Positions 23,859 to 35,903 of a stretch of DNA of 64,000 nucleotides are shown here, in pieces. The DNA comes from Hippasteria phrygiana (taxonomy: Eukaryota > Echinodermata > Asteroidea > Valvatida > Goniasteridae): NCBI GenBank assembly GCA_037893225.1, contig JAZGUH010000536.1, positions 124,001 to 188,000 on the forward strand, read 5' to 3'. Below the pieces are notes generated by a model. That model was given only the letters and a program-made list of their open reading frames with translations, had not been told where the DNA came from and did not search any database. Made by a program: the position numbers and the translations under genes. The stretch's first letter is position 1. Each line of letters starts with the position of its first letter.

Positions 23859-25435
23859 AACTCTAAGAAGCCGCCGATAATTGCAACATGTAGCGCCAGA
23901 TCTAAGCTATCCATACATGTCAACATTACTGTATTTGGTTGATATTTCATGCAATTATGAATGAGTAAAGCAAGTCCTTCCCCCTGGGAATTTGACATGC
24001 ATGGAGCAATAAATAGACGGTAATATGCACACAGATGTTGGCCGGAAAGAAAATAAACATTGCGAGGTTTGAATTTTCTCCACAAGTTTTAACTCTGGGA
24101 AGCCGCCGATAATTGCAACATGTAGCGCCAGATCTAAGCTATCCATACATGTCAAAATTACTGAATTTGGTTGATATTTCATGCAATTATGAATGAGTAA
24201 AGCAAGTCCATACCCCAGGGAATTTGACATGCATGGAGCAATAAATAGACGGTAACATGTACACAGATGTTGGCCGGAAAGAAAATAAACATTGCGAGGT
24301 TTGAATTTTCTCCACAAGTTTTACCTCTAAGAAGCCGCCGATAATTGCAACGTGTAGCGCCAGATCTAAGCTATCCATACATGTCAAAATTACTGAATTT
24401 TGTTGATATTTCATGCAATTATGAATGAGTAAAGCAAGTCCATACCCCAGGGAATTTGACATGCATGGAGCAATAAATAGACGGTAACATGTACACAGAT
24501 GTTGGCCGGAAAGAAAATAAACATTGCGAGGTTTGAATTTTCTACACAAGTTTTAACTCTAGGAAGCCGCCGATGATTGCAACATGTAGCGCCAGATCTA
24601 AGCTATCCATACATGTCAAAATTACTGAATTTGGTTGATATTTCATGCAATTATGAATGAGTAAAGCAAGTCATACCCCAGGGAATTTGACAGGCATGGA
24701 GCAATAAATAGAAGGTAATATGCACACATATGTTGGCCGGAAAGAAAATAAACATTGCGAGGTTTGAATTTTCTCCACAAGTTTTAACTCTAAGAAGCCG
24801 CCGGTAATTGCAACATGTAGCGCCAGATCTAAGCTATCCATACATGTCAAAAATACTGCATTTGGTTGATATTTCATGCAATTATGAATGAGTAAAGCAA
24901 GTCATACCCTGGGGAATTTGACAGGCATGGAGCAATAAATAAAAGGTAATATGCACACAGATGTTGGCCGGAAAGAAAATAGACATTGCGAGGTTTGAAT
25001 TTTCTCCACAAGTTTTAACTCTAAGAAGCCGCCGATAATTGCAACATGTAGCGCCAGATCTAAGCTATCCATACATGTCAAAATTACTGAATTTGGTTGA
25101 TATTTCATGCAATTATGAATGAGTAAAGCAAGTCCATACCCCAGGGAATTTGACAGGCATGGAGCAATAAATAAAAGGTAATCTGCACACAGATGGTGGC
25201 CGGAAAGAAAATAAACATTGCGAGGTTTGAATTTTCTCCACAAGTTTTAAATCTAGGAAGCCGCCGATGATTGCAACATGTAGCGCCAGATCTAAGCTAT
25301 CCATACATGTCAAAATTACTGCATTTGGTTGATATTTCATGCAATTATGAATGAGTAAAGCAAGTCCATACCCCAGGGAATTTGACAGGCATGGAGCAAT
25401 AAATAAAAGGTAATCTGCACACAGATGGTGGCCGG
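23859..25435. repeat. Q-led block, copy 2
   Basis: This is the second copy of 18,995-20,571. A private change is g to t at 24,729 (cacatatg). It ends inside a D'-to-I chimera at 25,249-25,480. Confidence 0.8.
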
Positions 25436-25480
25436 AAAGAAAATAAACATTGCGAGGTTTGAATTTTCTCCACAAGTTTT
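25249..25480. repeat. Chimeric monomer D' to I
   Basis: It starts as D' (aaatctagg, gatgatt, gcatttgg) and ends as I (ggaaag, followed by another aaatctagg monomer). The switch lies between monomer bases 73 and 187. It adds one monomer (I, D'/I, D'), the mirror image of the I-to-D' chimera at 15,059. The switch intervals do not overlap, so the two are complementary in kind but not products of one event. Confidence 0.82.
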
Positions 25481-25943
25481 AAATCTAGGAAGCCGCCGAT
25501 GATTGCAACATGTAGCGCCAGATCTAAGCTATCCATACATGTCAAAATTACTGCATTTGGTTGATATTTCATGCAATTATGAATGAGTAAAGCAAGTCCA
25601 TACCCCAGGGAATTTGACAGGCATGGAGCAATAAATAAAAGGTAATCTGCACACAGATGGTGGCCGGGAAGAAAATAAACATTGCGAGGTTTGAATTTTC
25701 TCCACAAGTTTTAACTCTAAGAAGCCGCCGATAATTGCAACATGTAGCGCCAGATCTAAGCTATCCATACATGTCAAAATTACTGAATTTGGTTGATATT
25801 TCATGCAATTATGAATGAGTAAAGCAAGTCATACCCTGGGGAATTTGACAGGCATGGAGCAATAAATAGAAGGTAATATGCACACAGATGTTGGCCGGAA
25901 AGAAAATAAACATTGCGAGGTTTGAATTTTCTCCACAAGTTTG

Positions 25944-28027
25944 AACTCTAAGAAGCCGCCGATAATTGCAACATGTAGCGCCAGATCTAAGCTATCCATA
26001 CATGTCACAATTACTGAATTTGGTTGATATTTCATGCAATTATGAATGAGTAAAGCAAGTCATACCCAAGGGAATTTGACAGGCATGGAGCAATAAATAG
26101 AAGGTAATATGCACACAGATGTTGGCCGGAAAGAAAATAAACATTGCGAGGTTTGAATTTTCTCCACAAGTTTTAACTCTAAGAAGCCGCCGATAATTGC
26201 AACATGTAGCGCCAGATCTAAGCTATCCATACATGTCAAAATTACTGAATTTGGTTGATATTTCATGCAATTATGAATGAGTAAAGCAAGTCCATACCCC
26301 AGGGAATTTGACATGCATGGAGCAATAAATAGACGGTAACATGTACACAGATGTTGGCCGGAAAGAAAATAAACATTGCGAGGTTTGAATTTTCTACACA
26401 AGTTTTAAATCTAGGAAGCCGCCGATGATTGCAACATGTAGCGCCAGATCTAAGCTATCCATACATGTCAAAATTACTGCATTTGGTTGATATTTCATGC
26501 AATTATGAATGAGTAAAGCAAGTCCATACCCCAGGGAATTTGACAGGCATGGAGCAATAAATAAAAGGTAATCTGCACACAGATGGTGGCCGGGAAGAAA
26601 ATAAACATTGCGAGGTTTGAATTTTCTCCACAAGTGTTAACTCTAAGAAGCCGCCGATAATTGCAACATGTAGCGCCAGATCTAAGCTATCCATACATGT
26701 CAAAATTACTGAATTTGGTTGATATTTCATGCAATTATGAATGAGTAAAGCAAGTCCATACCCCAGGGAATTTGACAGGCATGGAGCAATAAATAGACGG
26801 TAACATGTACACAGATGTTGGCCGGAAAGAAAATAAACATTGCGAGGTTTGAATTTTCTCCACAAGTTTTACCTCTAAGAAGCCGCCGATAATTGCAACG
26901 TGTAGCGCCAGATCTAAGCTATCCATACATGTCAAAATTACTGAATTTGGTTGATACTTCATGCAATTATGAATGAGTAAAGCAAGTCCATACCCCAGGG
27001 AATTTGACATGCATGGAGCAATAAATAGACGGTAACATGTACACAGATGTTGGCCGGAAAGAAAATAAACATTGCGAGGTTTGAATTTTCTACACAAGTT
27101 TTAACTCTAGGAAGCCGCCGATGATTGCAACATGTAGCGCCAGATCTAAGCTATCCATACATGTCAAAATTACTGAATTTGGTTGATATTTCATGCAATT
27201 ATGAATGAGTAAAGCAAGTCATACCCCAGGGAATTTGACAGGCATGGAACAATAAATAGAAGGTAATATGCACACAGATGTTGGCCGGAAAGAAAATAAA
27301 CATTGCGAGGTTTGAATTTTCTCCACAAGTTTTAACTCTAAGAAGCCGCCGATAATTGCAACATGTAGCGCCAGATCTAAGCTATCCATACATGTCAAAA
27401 TTACTGCATTTGGTTGATATTTCATGCAATTATGAATGAGTAAAGCAAGTCCATACCCCAGGGAATTTGACAGGCATGGAGCAATAAATAGACGGTAACA
27501 TGTACACAGATGTTGGCCGGAAAGAAAATAAACATTGCGAGGTTTGAATTTTCTCCACAAGTTTTAACTCTAAGAAGCCGCCGATAATTGCAACATGTAG
27601 CGCCAGATCTAAGCTATCCATACATGTCAAAATTACTGAATTTGGTTGATATTTCATGCAATTATGAATGAGTAAAGCAAGTCATACCCTGGGGAATTTG
27701 ACAGGCATGGAGCAATAAATAGAAGGTAATATGCACACAGATGTTGGCCGGAAAGAAAATAAACATTGCGAGGTTTGAATTTTCTCCACAAGTTTGAACT
27801 CTAAGAAGCCGCCGATAATTGCAACATGTAGCGCCAGATCTAAGCTATCCATACATGTCAAAATTACTGAATTTGGTTGATATTTCATGCAATTATGAAT
27901 GAGTAAAGCAAGTCATACCCAAGGGAATTTGACAGGCATGGAGCAATAAATAGAAGGTAATATGCACACAGATGTTGGCCGGAAAGAAAATAAACATTGC
28001 GAGGTTTGAATTTTCTCCACAAGTTTT
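25944..28027. repeat. Nine-monomer cassette of 2,084 bases, copy 3
   Basis: This is the third copy of the cassette at 16,911 and 20,848. Private changes seen only here are t to c at 26,957 (gatacttc, inside the otherwise conserved core) and g to a at 27,249 (catggaac). Confidence 0.82.
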
Positions 28028-29649
28028 AACTCTAAGAAGCCGCCGATAATTGCAACATGTAGCGCCAGATCTAAGCTATCCATACATGTCAAAATTACTG
28101 AATTTGGTTGATATTTCATGCAATTATGAATGAGTAAAGCAAGTCCATACCCCAGGGAATTTGACAGGCATGGAGCAATAAATAGACGGTAACATGTACA
28201 CAGATGTTGGCCGGAAAGAAAATAAACATTGCGAGGTTTGAATTTTCTCCACAAGTTTTACCTCTAAGAAGCCGCCGATAATTGCAACGTGTAGCGCCAG
28301 ATCTAAGCTATCCATACATGTCAAAATTACTGAATTTTGTTGATATTTCATGCAATTATGAATGAGTAAAGCAAGTCCATACCCCAGGGAATTTGACAGG
28401 CATGGAGCAATAAATAGACGGTAACATGTACACAGATGTTGGCCGGAAAGAAAATAAACATTGCGAGGTTTGAATTTTCTACACAAGTTTTAACTCTAGG
28501 AAGCCGCCGATGATTGCAACATGTAGCGCCAGATCTAAGCTATCCATACATGTCAAAATTACTGAATTTGGTTGATATTTCATGCAATTATGAATGAGTA
28601 AAGCAAGTCATACCCCAGGGAATTTGACAGGCATGGAGCAATAAATAGAAGGTAATATGCACACAGATGTTGGCCGGAAAGAAAATAAACATTGCGAGGT
28701 TTGAATTTTCTCCACAAGTTTTAACTCTAAGAAGCCGCCGGTAATTGCAACATGTAGCGCCAGATCTAAGCTATCCATACATGTCAAAAATACTGCATTT
28801 GGTTGATATTTCATGCAATTATGAATGAGTAAAGCAAGTCATACCCTGGGGAATTTGACAGGCATGGAGCAATAAATAGAAGGTAATATGCACACAGATG
28901 TTGGCCGGAAAGAAAATAGACATTGCGAGGTTTGAATTTTCTCCACAAGTTTTAACTCTAAGAAGCCGCCGATAATTGCAACATGTAGCGCCAGATCTAA
29001 GCTATCCATACATGTCAAAATTACTGAATTTGGTTGATATTTCATGCAATTATGAATGAGTAAAGCAAGTCCATACCCCAGGGAATTTGACAGGCATGGA
29101 GCAATAAATAAAAGGTAATCTGCACACAGATGGTGGCCGGAAAGAAAATAAACATTGCGAGGTTTGAATTTTCTCCACAAGTTTTAAATCTAGGAAGCCG
29201 CCGATGATTGCAACATGTAGCGCCAGATCTAAGCTATCCATACATGTCAAAATTACTGCATTTGGTTGATATTTCATGCAATTATGAATGAGTAAAGCAA
29301 GTCCATACCCCAGGGAATTTGACAGGCATGGAGCAATAAATAAAAGGTAATCTGCACACAGATGGTGGCCGGGAAGAAAATAAACATTGCGAGGTTTGAA
29401 TTTTCTCCACAAGTGTTAACTCTAAGAAGCCGCCGATAATTGCAACATGTAGCGCCAGATCTAAGCTATCCATACATGTCAACATTACTGAATTTGGTTG
29501 ATATTTCATGCAATTATGAATGAGTAAAGCAAGTCCATACCCCAGGGAATTTGACAGGCATGGAGCAATAAATAGACGGTAACATGTACACAGATGTTGG
29601 CCGGAAAGAAAATAAACATTGCGAGGTTTGAATTTTCTCCACAAGTTTT

Positions 29650-29880
29650 AACTCTAAGAAGCCGCCGATAATTGCAACATGTAGCGCCAGATCTAAGCTA
29701 TCCATACATGTCAAAATTGCTGAATTTGGTTGATATTTCATGCAATTATGAATGAGTAAAGCAAGTCATACCCTAGGGAATTTGACAGGCATGGAGCAAT
29801 AAATAGAAGGTAATATGCACACAGATGTTGGCCGGAAAGAAAATAAACATTGCGAGGTTTGAATTTTCTACACAAGTTTT
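29650..29880. repeat. Chimeric monomer, N-like to C-like
   Basis: It starts like the rare N variant found at 35,673 and 40,538 (attgctg, tcataccctaggg) but ends ctacac and is followed by D (aaatctagg). In the 21-mer copies the same N variant leads to P' and two further monomers before D, so three monomer lengths are missing here. Confidence 0.72.
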
Positions 29881-30344
29881 AAATCTAGGAAGCCGCCGAT
29901 GATTGCAACATGTAGCGCCAGATCTAAGCTATCCATACATGTCAAAATTACTGCATTTGGTTGATATTTCATGCAATTATGAATGAGTAAAGCAAGTCCA
30001 TACCCCAGGGAATTTGACAGGCATGGAGCAATAAATAAAAGGTAATCTGCACACAGATGGTGGCCGGGAAGAAAATAAACATTGCGAGGTTTGAATTTTC
30101 TCCACAAGTGTTAACTCTAAGAAGCCGCCGATAATTGCAACATGTAGCGCCAGATCTAAGCTATCCATACATGTCAAAATTACTGAATTTGGTTGATATT
30201 TCATGCAATTATGAATGAGTAAAGCAAGTCCATACCCCAGGGAATTTGACAGGCATGGAGCAATAAATAGACGGTAACATGTACACAGATGTTGGCCGGA
30301 AAGAAAATAAACATTGCGAGGTTTGAATTTTCTCCACAAGTTTT

Positions 30345-30575
30345 ACCTCTAAGAAGCCGCCGATAATTGCAACGTGTAGCGCCAGATCTAAGCTATCCAT
30401 ACATGTCAAAATTACTGAATTTGGTTGATATTTCATGCAATTATGAATGAGTAAAGCAAGTCATACCCCAGGGAATTTGACAGGCATGGAGCAATAAATA
30501 GAAGGTAATATGCACACAGATGTTGGCCGGAAAGAAAATAAACATTGCGAGGTTTGAATTTTCTCCACAAGTTTT
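30345..30575. repeat. Chimeric monomer F' to G
   Basis: It begins acctctaag with acgtg (F-type) and ends as G (short tcatacccc form, agaaggtaatatgca). In the cassette copies F' and the G-like monomer are separated by one more monomer, so the fusion shortens this copy. The same kind of fusion is found again at 49,115 and 52,822. Confidence 0.75.
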
Positions 30576-31038
30576 AACTCTAAGAAGCCGCCGATAATTG
30601 CAACATGTAGCGCCAGATCTAAGCTATCCATACATGTCAAAATTACTGCATTTGGTTGATATTTCATGCAATTATGAATGAGTAAAGCAAGTCCATACCC
30701 CAGGGAATTTGACAGGCATGGAGCAATAAATAGACGGTAACATGTACACAGATGTTGGCCGGAAAGAAAATAAACATTGCGAGGTTTGAATTTTCTCCAC
30801 AAGTTTTAACTCTAAGAAGCCGCCGATAATTGCAACATGTAGCGCCAGATCTAAGCTATCCATACATGTCAAAATTACTGAATTTGGTTGATATTTCATG
30901 CAATTATGAATGAGTAAAGCAAGTCATACCCTGGGGAATTTGACAGGCATGGAGCAATAAATAGAAGGTAATATGCACACAGATGTTGGCCGGAAAGAAA
31001 ATAAACATTGCGAGGTTTGAATTTTCTCCACAAGTTTG

Positions 31039-34000
31039 AACTCTAAGAAGCCGCCGATAATTGCAACATGTAGCGCCAGATCTAAGCTATCCATACATGT
31101 CAAAATTACTGAATTTGGTTGATATTTCATGCAATTATGAATGAGTAAAGCAAGTCATACCCAAGGGAATTTGACAGGCATGGAGCAATAAATAGAAGGT
31201 AATATGCACACAGATGTTGGCCGGAAAGAAAATAAACATTGCGAGGTTTGAATTTTCTCCACAAGTTTTAACTCTAAGAAGCCGCCGATAATTGCAACAT
31301 GTAGCGCCAGATCTAAGCTATCCATACATGTCAAAATTACTGAATTTGGTTGATATTTCATGCAATTATGAATGAGTAAAGCAAGTCCATACCCCAGGGA
31401 ATTTGACATGCATGGAGCAATAAATAGACGGTAACATGTACACAGATGTTGGCCGGAAAGAAAATAAACATTGCGAGGTTTGAATTTTCTCTACAAGTTT
31501 TAACTCTAAGAAGCCGCCGATAATTGCAACATGTAGCGCCAGATCTAAGCTATCCATACATGTCAAAATTACTGAATTTGGTTGATATTTCATGCAATTA
31601 TGAATGAGTAAAGCAAGTCCATACCCCAGGGAATTTGACATGCATGGAGCAATAAATAGACGGTAACATGTACACAGATGTTGGCCGGAAAGAAAATAAA
31701 CATTGCGAGGTTTGAATTTTCTACACAAGTTTTAAATCTAGGAAGCCGCCGATGATTGCAACATGTAGCGCCAGATCTAAGCTATCCATACATGTCAAAA
31801 TTACTGCATTTGGTTGATATTTCATGCAATTATGAATGAGTAAAGCAAGTCCATACCCCAGGGAATTTGACAGGCATGGAGCAATAAATAAAAGGTAATC
31901 TGCACACAGATGGTGGCCGGGAAGAAAATAAACATTGCGAGGTTTGAATTTTCTCCACAAGTGTTAACTCTAAGAAGCCGCCGATAATTGCAACATGTAG
32001 CGCCAGATCTAAGCTATCCATACATGTCAAAATTACTGAATTTTGTTGATATTTCATGCAATTATGAATGAGTAAAGCAAGTCCATACCCCAGGGAATTT
32101 GACAGGCATGGAGCAATAAATAGACGGTAACATGTACACAGATGTTGGCCGGAAAGAAAATAAACATTGCGAGGTTTGAATTTTCTCCACAAGTTTTACC
32201 TCTAAGAAGCCGCCGATAATTGCAACGTGTAGCGCCAGATCTAAGCTATCCATACATGTCAAAATTACTGAATTTTGTTGATATTTCATGCAATTATGAA
32301 TGAGTAAAGCAAGTCCATACCCCAGGGAATTTGACAGGCATGGAGCAATAAATAGACGGTAACATGTACACAGATGTTGGCCGGAAAGAAAATAAACATT
32401 GCGAGGTTTGAATTTTCTACACAAGTTTTAACTCTAGGAAGCCGCCGATGATTGCAACATGTAGCGCCAGATCTAAGCTATCCATACATGTCAAAATTAC
32501 TGAATTTGGTTGATATTTCATGCAATTATGAATGAGTAAAGCAAGTCATACCCCAGGGAATTTGACAGGCATGGAGCAATAAATAGAAGGTAATATGCAC
32601 ACAGATGTTGGCCGGAAAGAAAATAAACATTGCGAGGTTTGAATTTTCTCCACAAGTTTTAACTCTAAGAAGCCGCCGGTAATTGCAACATGTAGCGCCA
32701 GATCTAAGCTATCCATACATGTCAAAAATACTGCATTTGGTTGATATTTCATGCAATTATGAATGAGTAAAGCAAGTCATACCCTGGGGAATTTGACAGG
32801 CATGGAGCAATAAATAGAAGGTAATATGCACACAGATGTTGGCCGGAAAGAAAATAGACATTGCGAGGTTTGAATTTTCTCCACAAGTTTTAACTCTAAG
32901 AAGCCGCCGATAATTGCAACATGTAGCGCCAGATCTAAGCTATCCATACATGTCAAAATTACTGAATTTGGTTGATATTTCATGCAATTATGAATGAGTA
33001 AAGCAAGTCCATACCCCAGGGAATTTGACAGGCATGGAGCAATAAATAAAAGGTAATCTGCACACAGATGGTGGCCGGAAAGAAAATAAACATTGCGAGG
33101 TTTGAATTTTCTCCACAAGTTTTAAATCTAGGAAGCCGCCGATGATTGCAACATGTAGCGCCAGATCTAAGCTATCCATACATGTCAAAATTACTGCATT
33201 TGGTTGATATTTCATGCAATTATGAATGAGTAAAGCAAGTCCATACCCCAGGGAATTTGACAGGCATGGAGCAATAAATAAAAGGTAATCTGCACACAGA
33301 TGGTGGCCGGGAAGAAAATAAACATTGCGAGGTTTGAATTTTCTCCACAAGTGTTAACTCTAAGAAGCCGCCGATAATTGCAACATGTAGCGCCAGATCT
33401 AAGCTATCCATACATGTCAAAATTACTGAATTTGGTTGATATTTCATGCAATTATGAATGAGTAAAGCAAGTCCATACCCCAGGGAATTTGACATGCATG
33501 GAGCAATAAATAGACGGTAACATGTACACAGATGTTGGCCGGAAAGAAAATAAACATTGCGAGGTTTGAATTTTCTACACAAGTTTTAAATCTAGGAAGC
33601 CGCCGATGATTGCAACATGTAGCGCCAGATCTAAGCTATCCATACATGTCAAAATTACTGCATTTGGTTGATATTTCATGCAATTATGAATGAGTAAAGC
33701 AAGTCCATACCCCAGGCAATTTGACAGGCATGGAGCAATAAATAAAAGGTAATCTGCACACAGATGGTGGCCGGGAAGAAAATAAACATTGCGAGGTTTG
33801 AATTTTCTCCACAAGTGTTAACTCTAAGAAGCCGCCGATAATTGCAACATGTAGCGCCAGATCTAAGCTATCCATACATGTCAAAATTACTGAATTTTGT
33901 TGATATTTCATGCAATTATGAATGAGTAAAGCAAGTCCATACCCCAGGGAATTTGACAGGCATGGAGCAATAAATAGAAGGTAACATGTACACAGATGTT

Positions 34001-35903
34001 GGCCGGAAAGAAAATAAACATTGCGAGGTTTGAATTTTCTCCACAAGTTTTACCTCTAAGAAGCCGCCGATAATTGCAACGTGTAGCGCCAGATCTAAGC
34101 TATCCATACATGTCAAAATTACTGAATTTTGTTGATATTTCATGCAATTATGAATGAGTAAAGCAAGTCCATACCCCAGGGAATTTGACAGGCATGGAGC
34201 AATAAATAGACGGTAACATGTACACAGATGTTGGCCGGAAAGAAAATAAACATTGCGAGGTTTGAATTTTCTCCACAAGTTTTACCTCTAAGAAGCCGCC
34301 GATAATTGCAACGTGTAGCGCCAGATCTAAGCTATCCATACATGTCAAAATTACTGAATTTTGTTGATATTTCATGCAATTATGAATGAGTAAAGCAAGT
34401 CCATACCCCAGGGAATTTGACATGCATGGAGCAATAAATAGACGGTAACATGTACACAGAGTTGGCCGGAAAGAAAATAAACATTGCGAGGTTTGAATTT
34501 TCTACACAAGTTTTAACTCTAGGAAGCCGCCGATGATTGCAACATGTAGCGCCAGATCTAAGCTATCCATACATGTCAAAATTACTGAATTTGGTTGATA
34601 TTTCATGCAATTATGAATGAGTAAAGCAAGTCATACCCCAGGGAATTTGACAGGCATGGAGCAATAAATAGAAGGTAATATGCACACAGATGTTGGCCGG
34701 AAAGAAAATAAACATTGCGAGGTTTGAATTTTCTCCACAAGTTTTAACTCTAAGAAGCCGCCGGTAATTGCAACATGTAGCGCCAGATCTAAGCTATCCA
34801 TACATGTCAAAAATACTGCATTTGGTTGATATTTCATGCAATTATGAATGAGTAAAGCAAGTCATACCCTGGGGAATTTGACAGGCATGGAGCAATAAAT
34901 AGAAGGTAATATGCACACAGATGTTGGCCGGAAAGAAAATAGACATTGCGAGGTTTGAATTTTCTCCACAAGTTTTAACTCTAAGAAGCCGCCGATAATT
35001 GCAACATGTAGCGCCAGATCTAAGCTATCCATACATGTCAAAATTACTGAATTTGGTTGATATTTCATGCAATTATGAATGAGTAAAGCAAGTCCATACC
35101 CCAGGGAATTTGACAGGCATGGAGCAATAAATAAAAGGTAATCTGCACACAGATGGTGGCCGGAAAGAAAATAAACATTGCGAGGTTTGAATTTTCTCCA
35201 CAAGTTTTAAATCTAGGAAGCCGCCGATGATTGCAACATGTAGCGCCAGATCTAAGCTATCCATACATGTCAAAATTACTGCATTTGGTTGATATTTCAT
35301 GCAATTATGAATGAGTAAAGCAAGTCCATACCCCAGGGAATTTGACAGGCATGGAGCAATAAATAAAAGGTAATCTGCACACAGATGGTGGCCGGGAAGA
35401 AAATAAACATTGCGAGGTTTGAATTTTCTCCACAAGTGTTAACTCTAAGAAGCCGCCGATAATTGCAACATGTAGCGCCAGATCTAAGCTATCCATACAT
35501 GTCAACATTACTGAATTTGGTTGATATTTCATGCAATTATGAATGAGTAAAGCAAGTCCATACCCCAGGGAATTTGACAGGCATGGAGCAATAAATAGAC
35601 GGTAACATGTACACAGATGTTGGCCGGAAAGAAAATAAACATTGCGAGGTTTGAATTTTCTCCACAAGTTTTAACTCTAAGAAGCCGCCGATAATTGCAA
35701 CATGTAGCGCCAGATCTAAGCTATCCATACATGTCAAAATTGCTGAATTTGGTTGATATTTCATGCAATTATGAATGAGTAAAGCAAGTCATACCCTAGG
35801 GAATTTGACAGGCATGGAGCAATAAATAGAAGGTAATATGCACACAGATGTTGGCCGGAAAGAAAATAAACATTGCGAGGTTTGAATTTTCTCCACAAGT
35901 TTG
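31039..35903. repeat. 21-monomer higher-order repeat of 4,865 bases, copy 1
   Basis: Twenty-one monomers starting with P' (gaactct entry, tcatacccaagg) recur immediately at 35,904. It contains H monomers at 32,678 and 34,763 (nine monomers apart), two D-type monomers (the second with caggc near 33,716) and a monomer with a one-base loss in acacagatgttgg at 34,460-34,461. That loss is found elsewhere only 4,865 bases on. Private to this copy is a at 33,979 (agaaggtaacatgta instead of agacgg). Confidence 0.9.

Larger units (their letters stand above)
28028..31038. repeat. Mosaic linking segment of satellite monomers
   Basis: Thirteen monomers join the third cassette copy to the 21-mer block. 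The stretch around 28,840-29,800 matches 34,862-35,820 at a shift of 6,023 bases, including the rare attgctg and ccctaggg forms. From 29,881 the order resembles the later part of the nine-monomer cassette, shortened by a chimera at 30,345. No other content is seen. Confidence 0.75.

Noticed and set aside
34441..34500. One-base loss in acacagatgttgg as a sequencing error
   Set aside because: It is shared at the matching position 4,865 bases on (39,325), so it was present before the duplication, unless the duplication itself is an assembly artefact.
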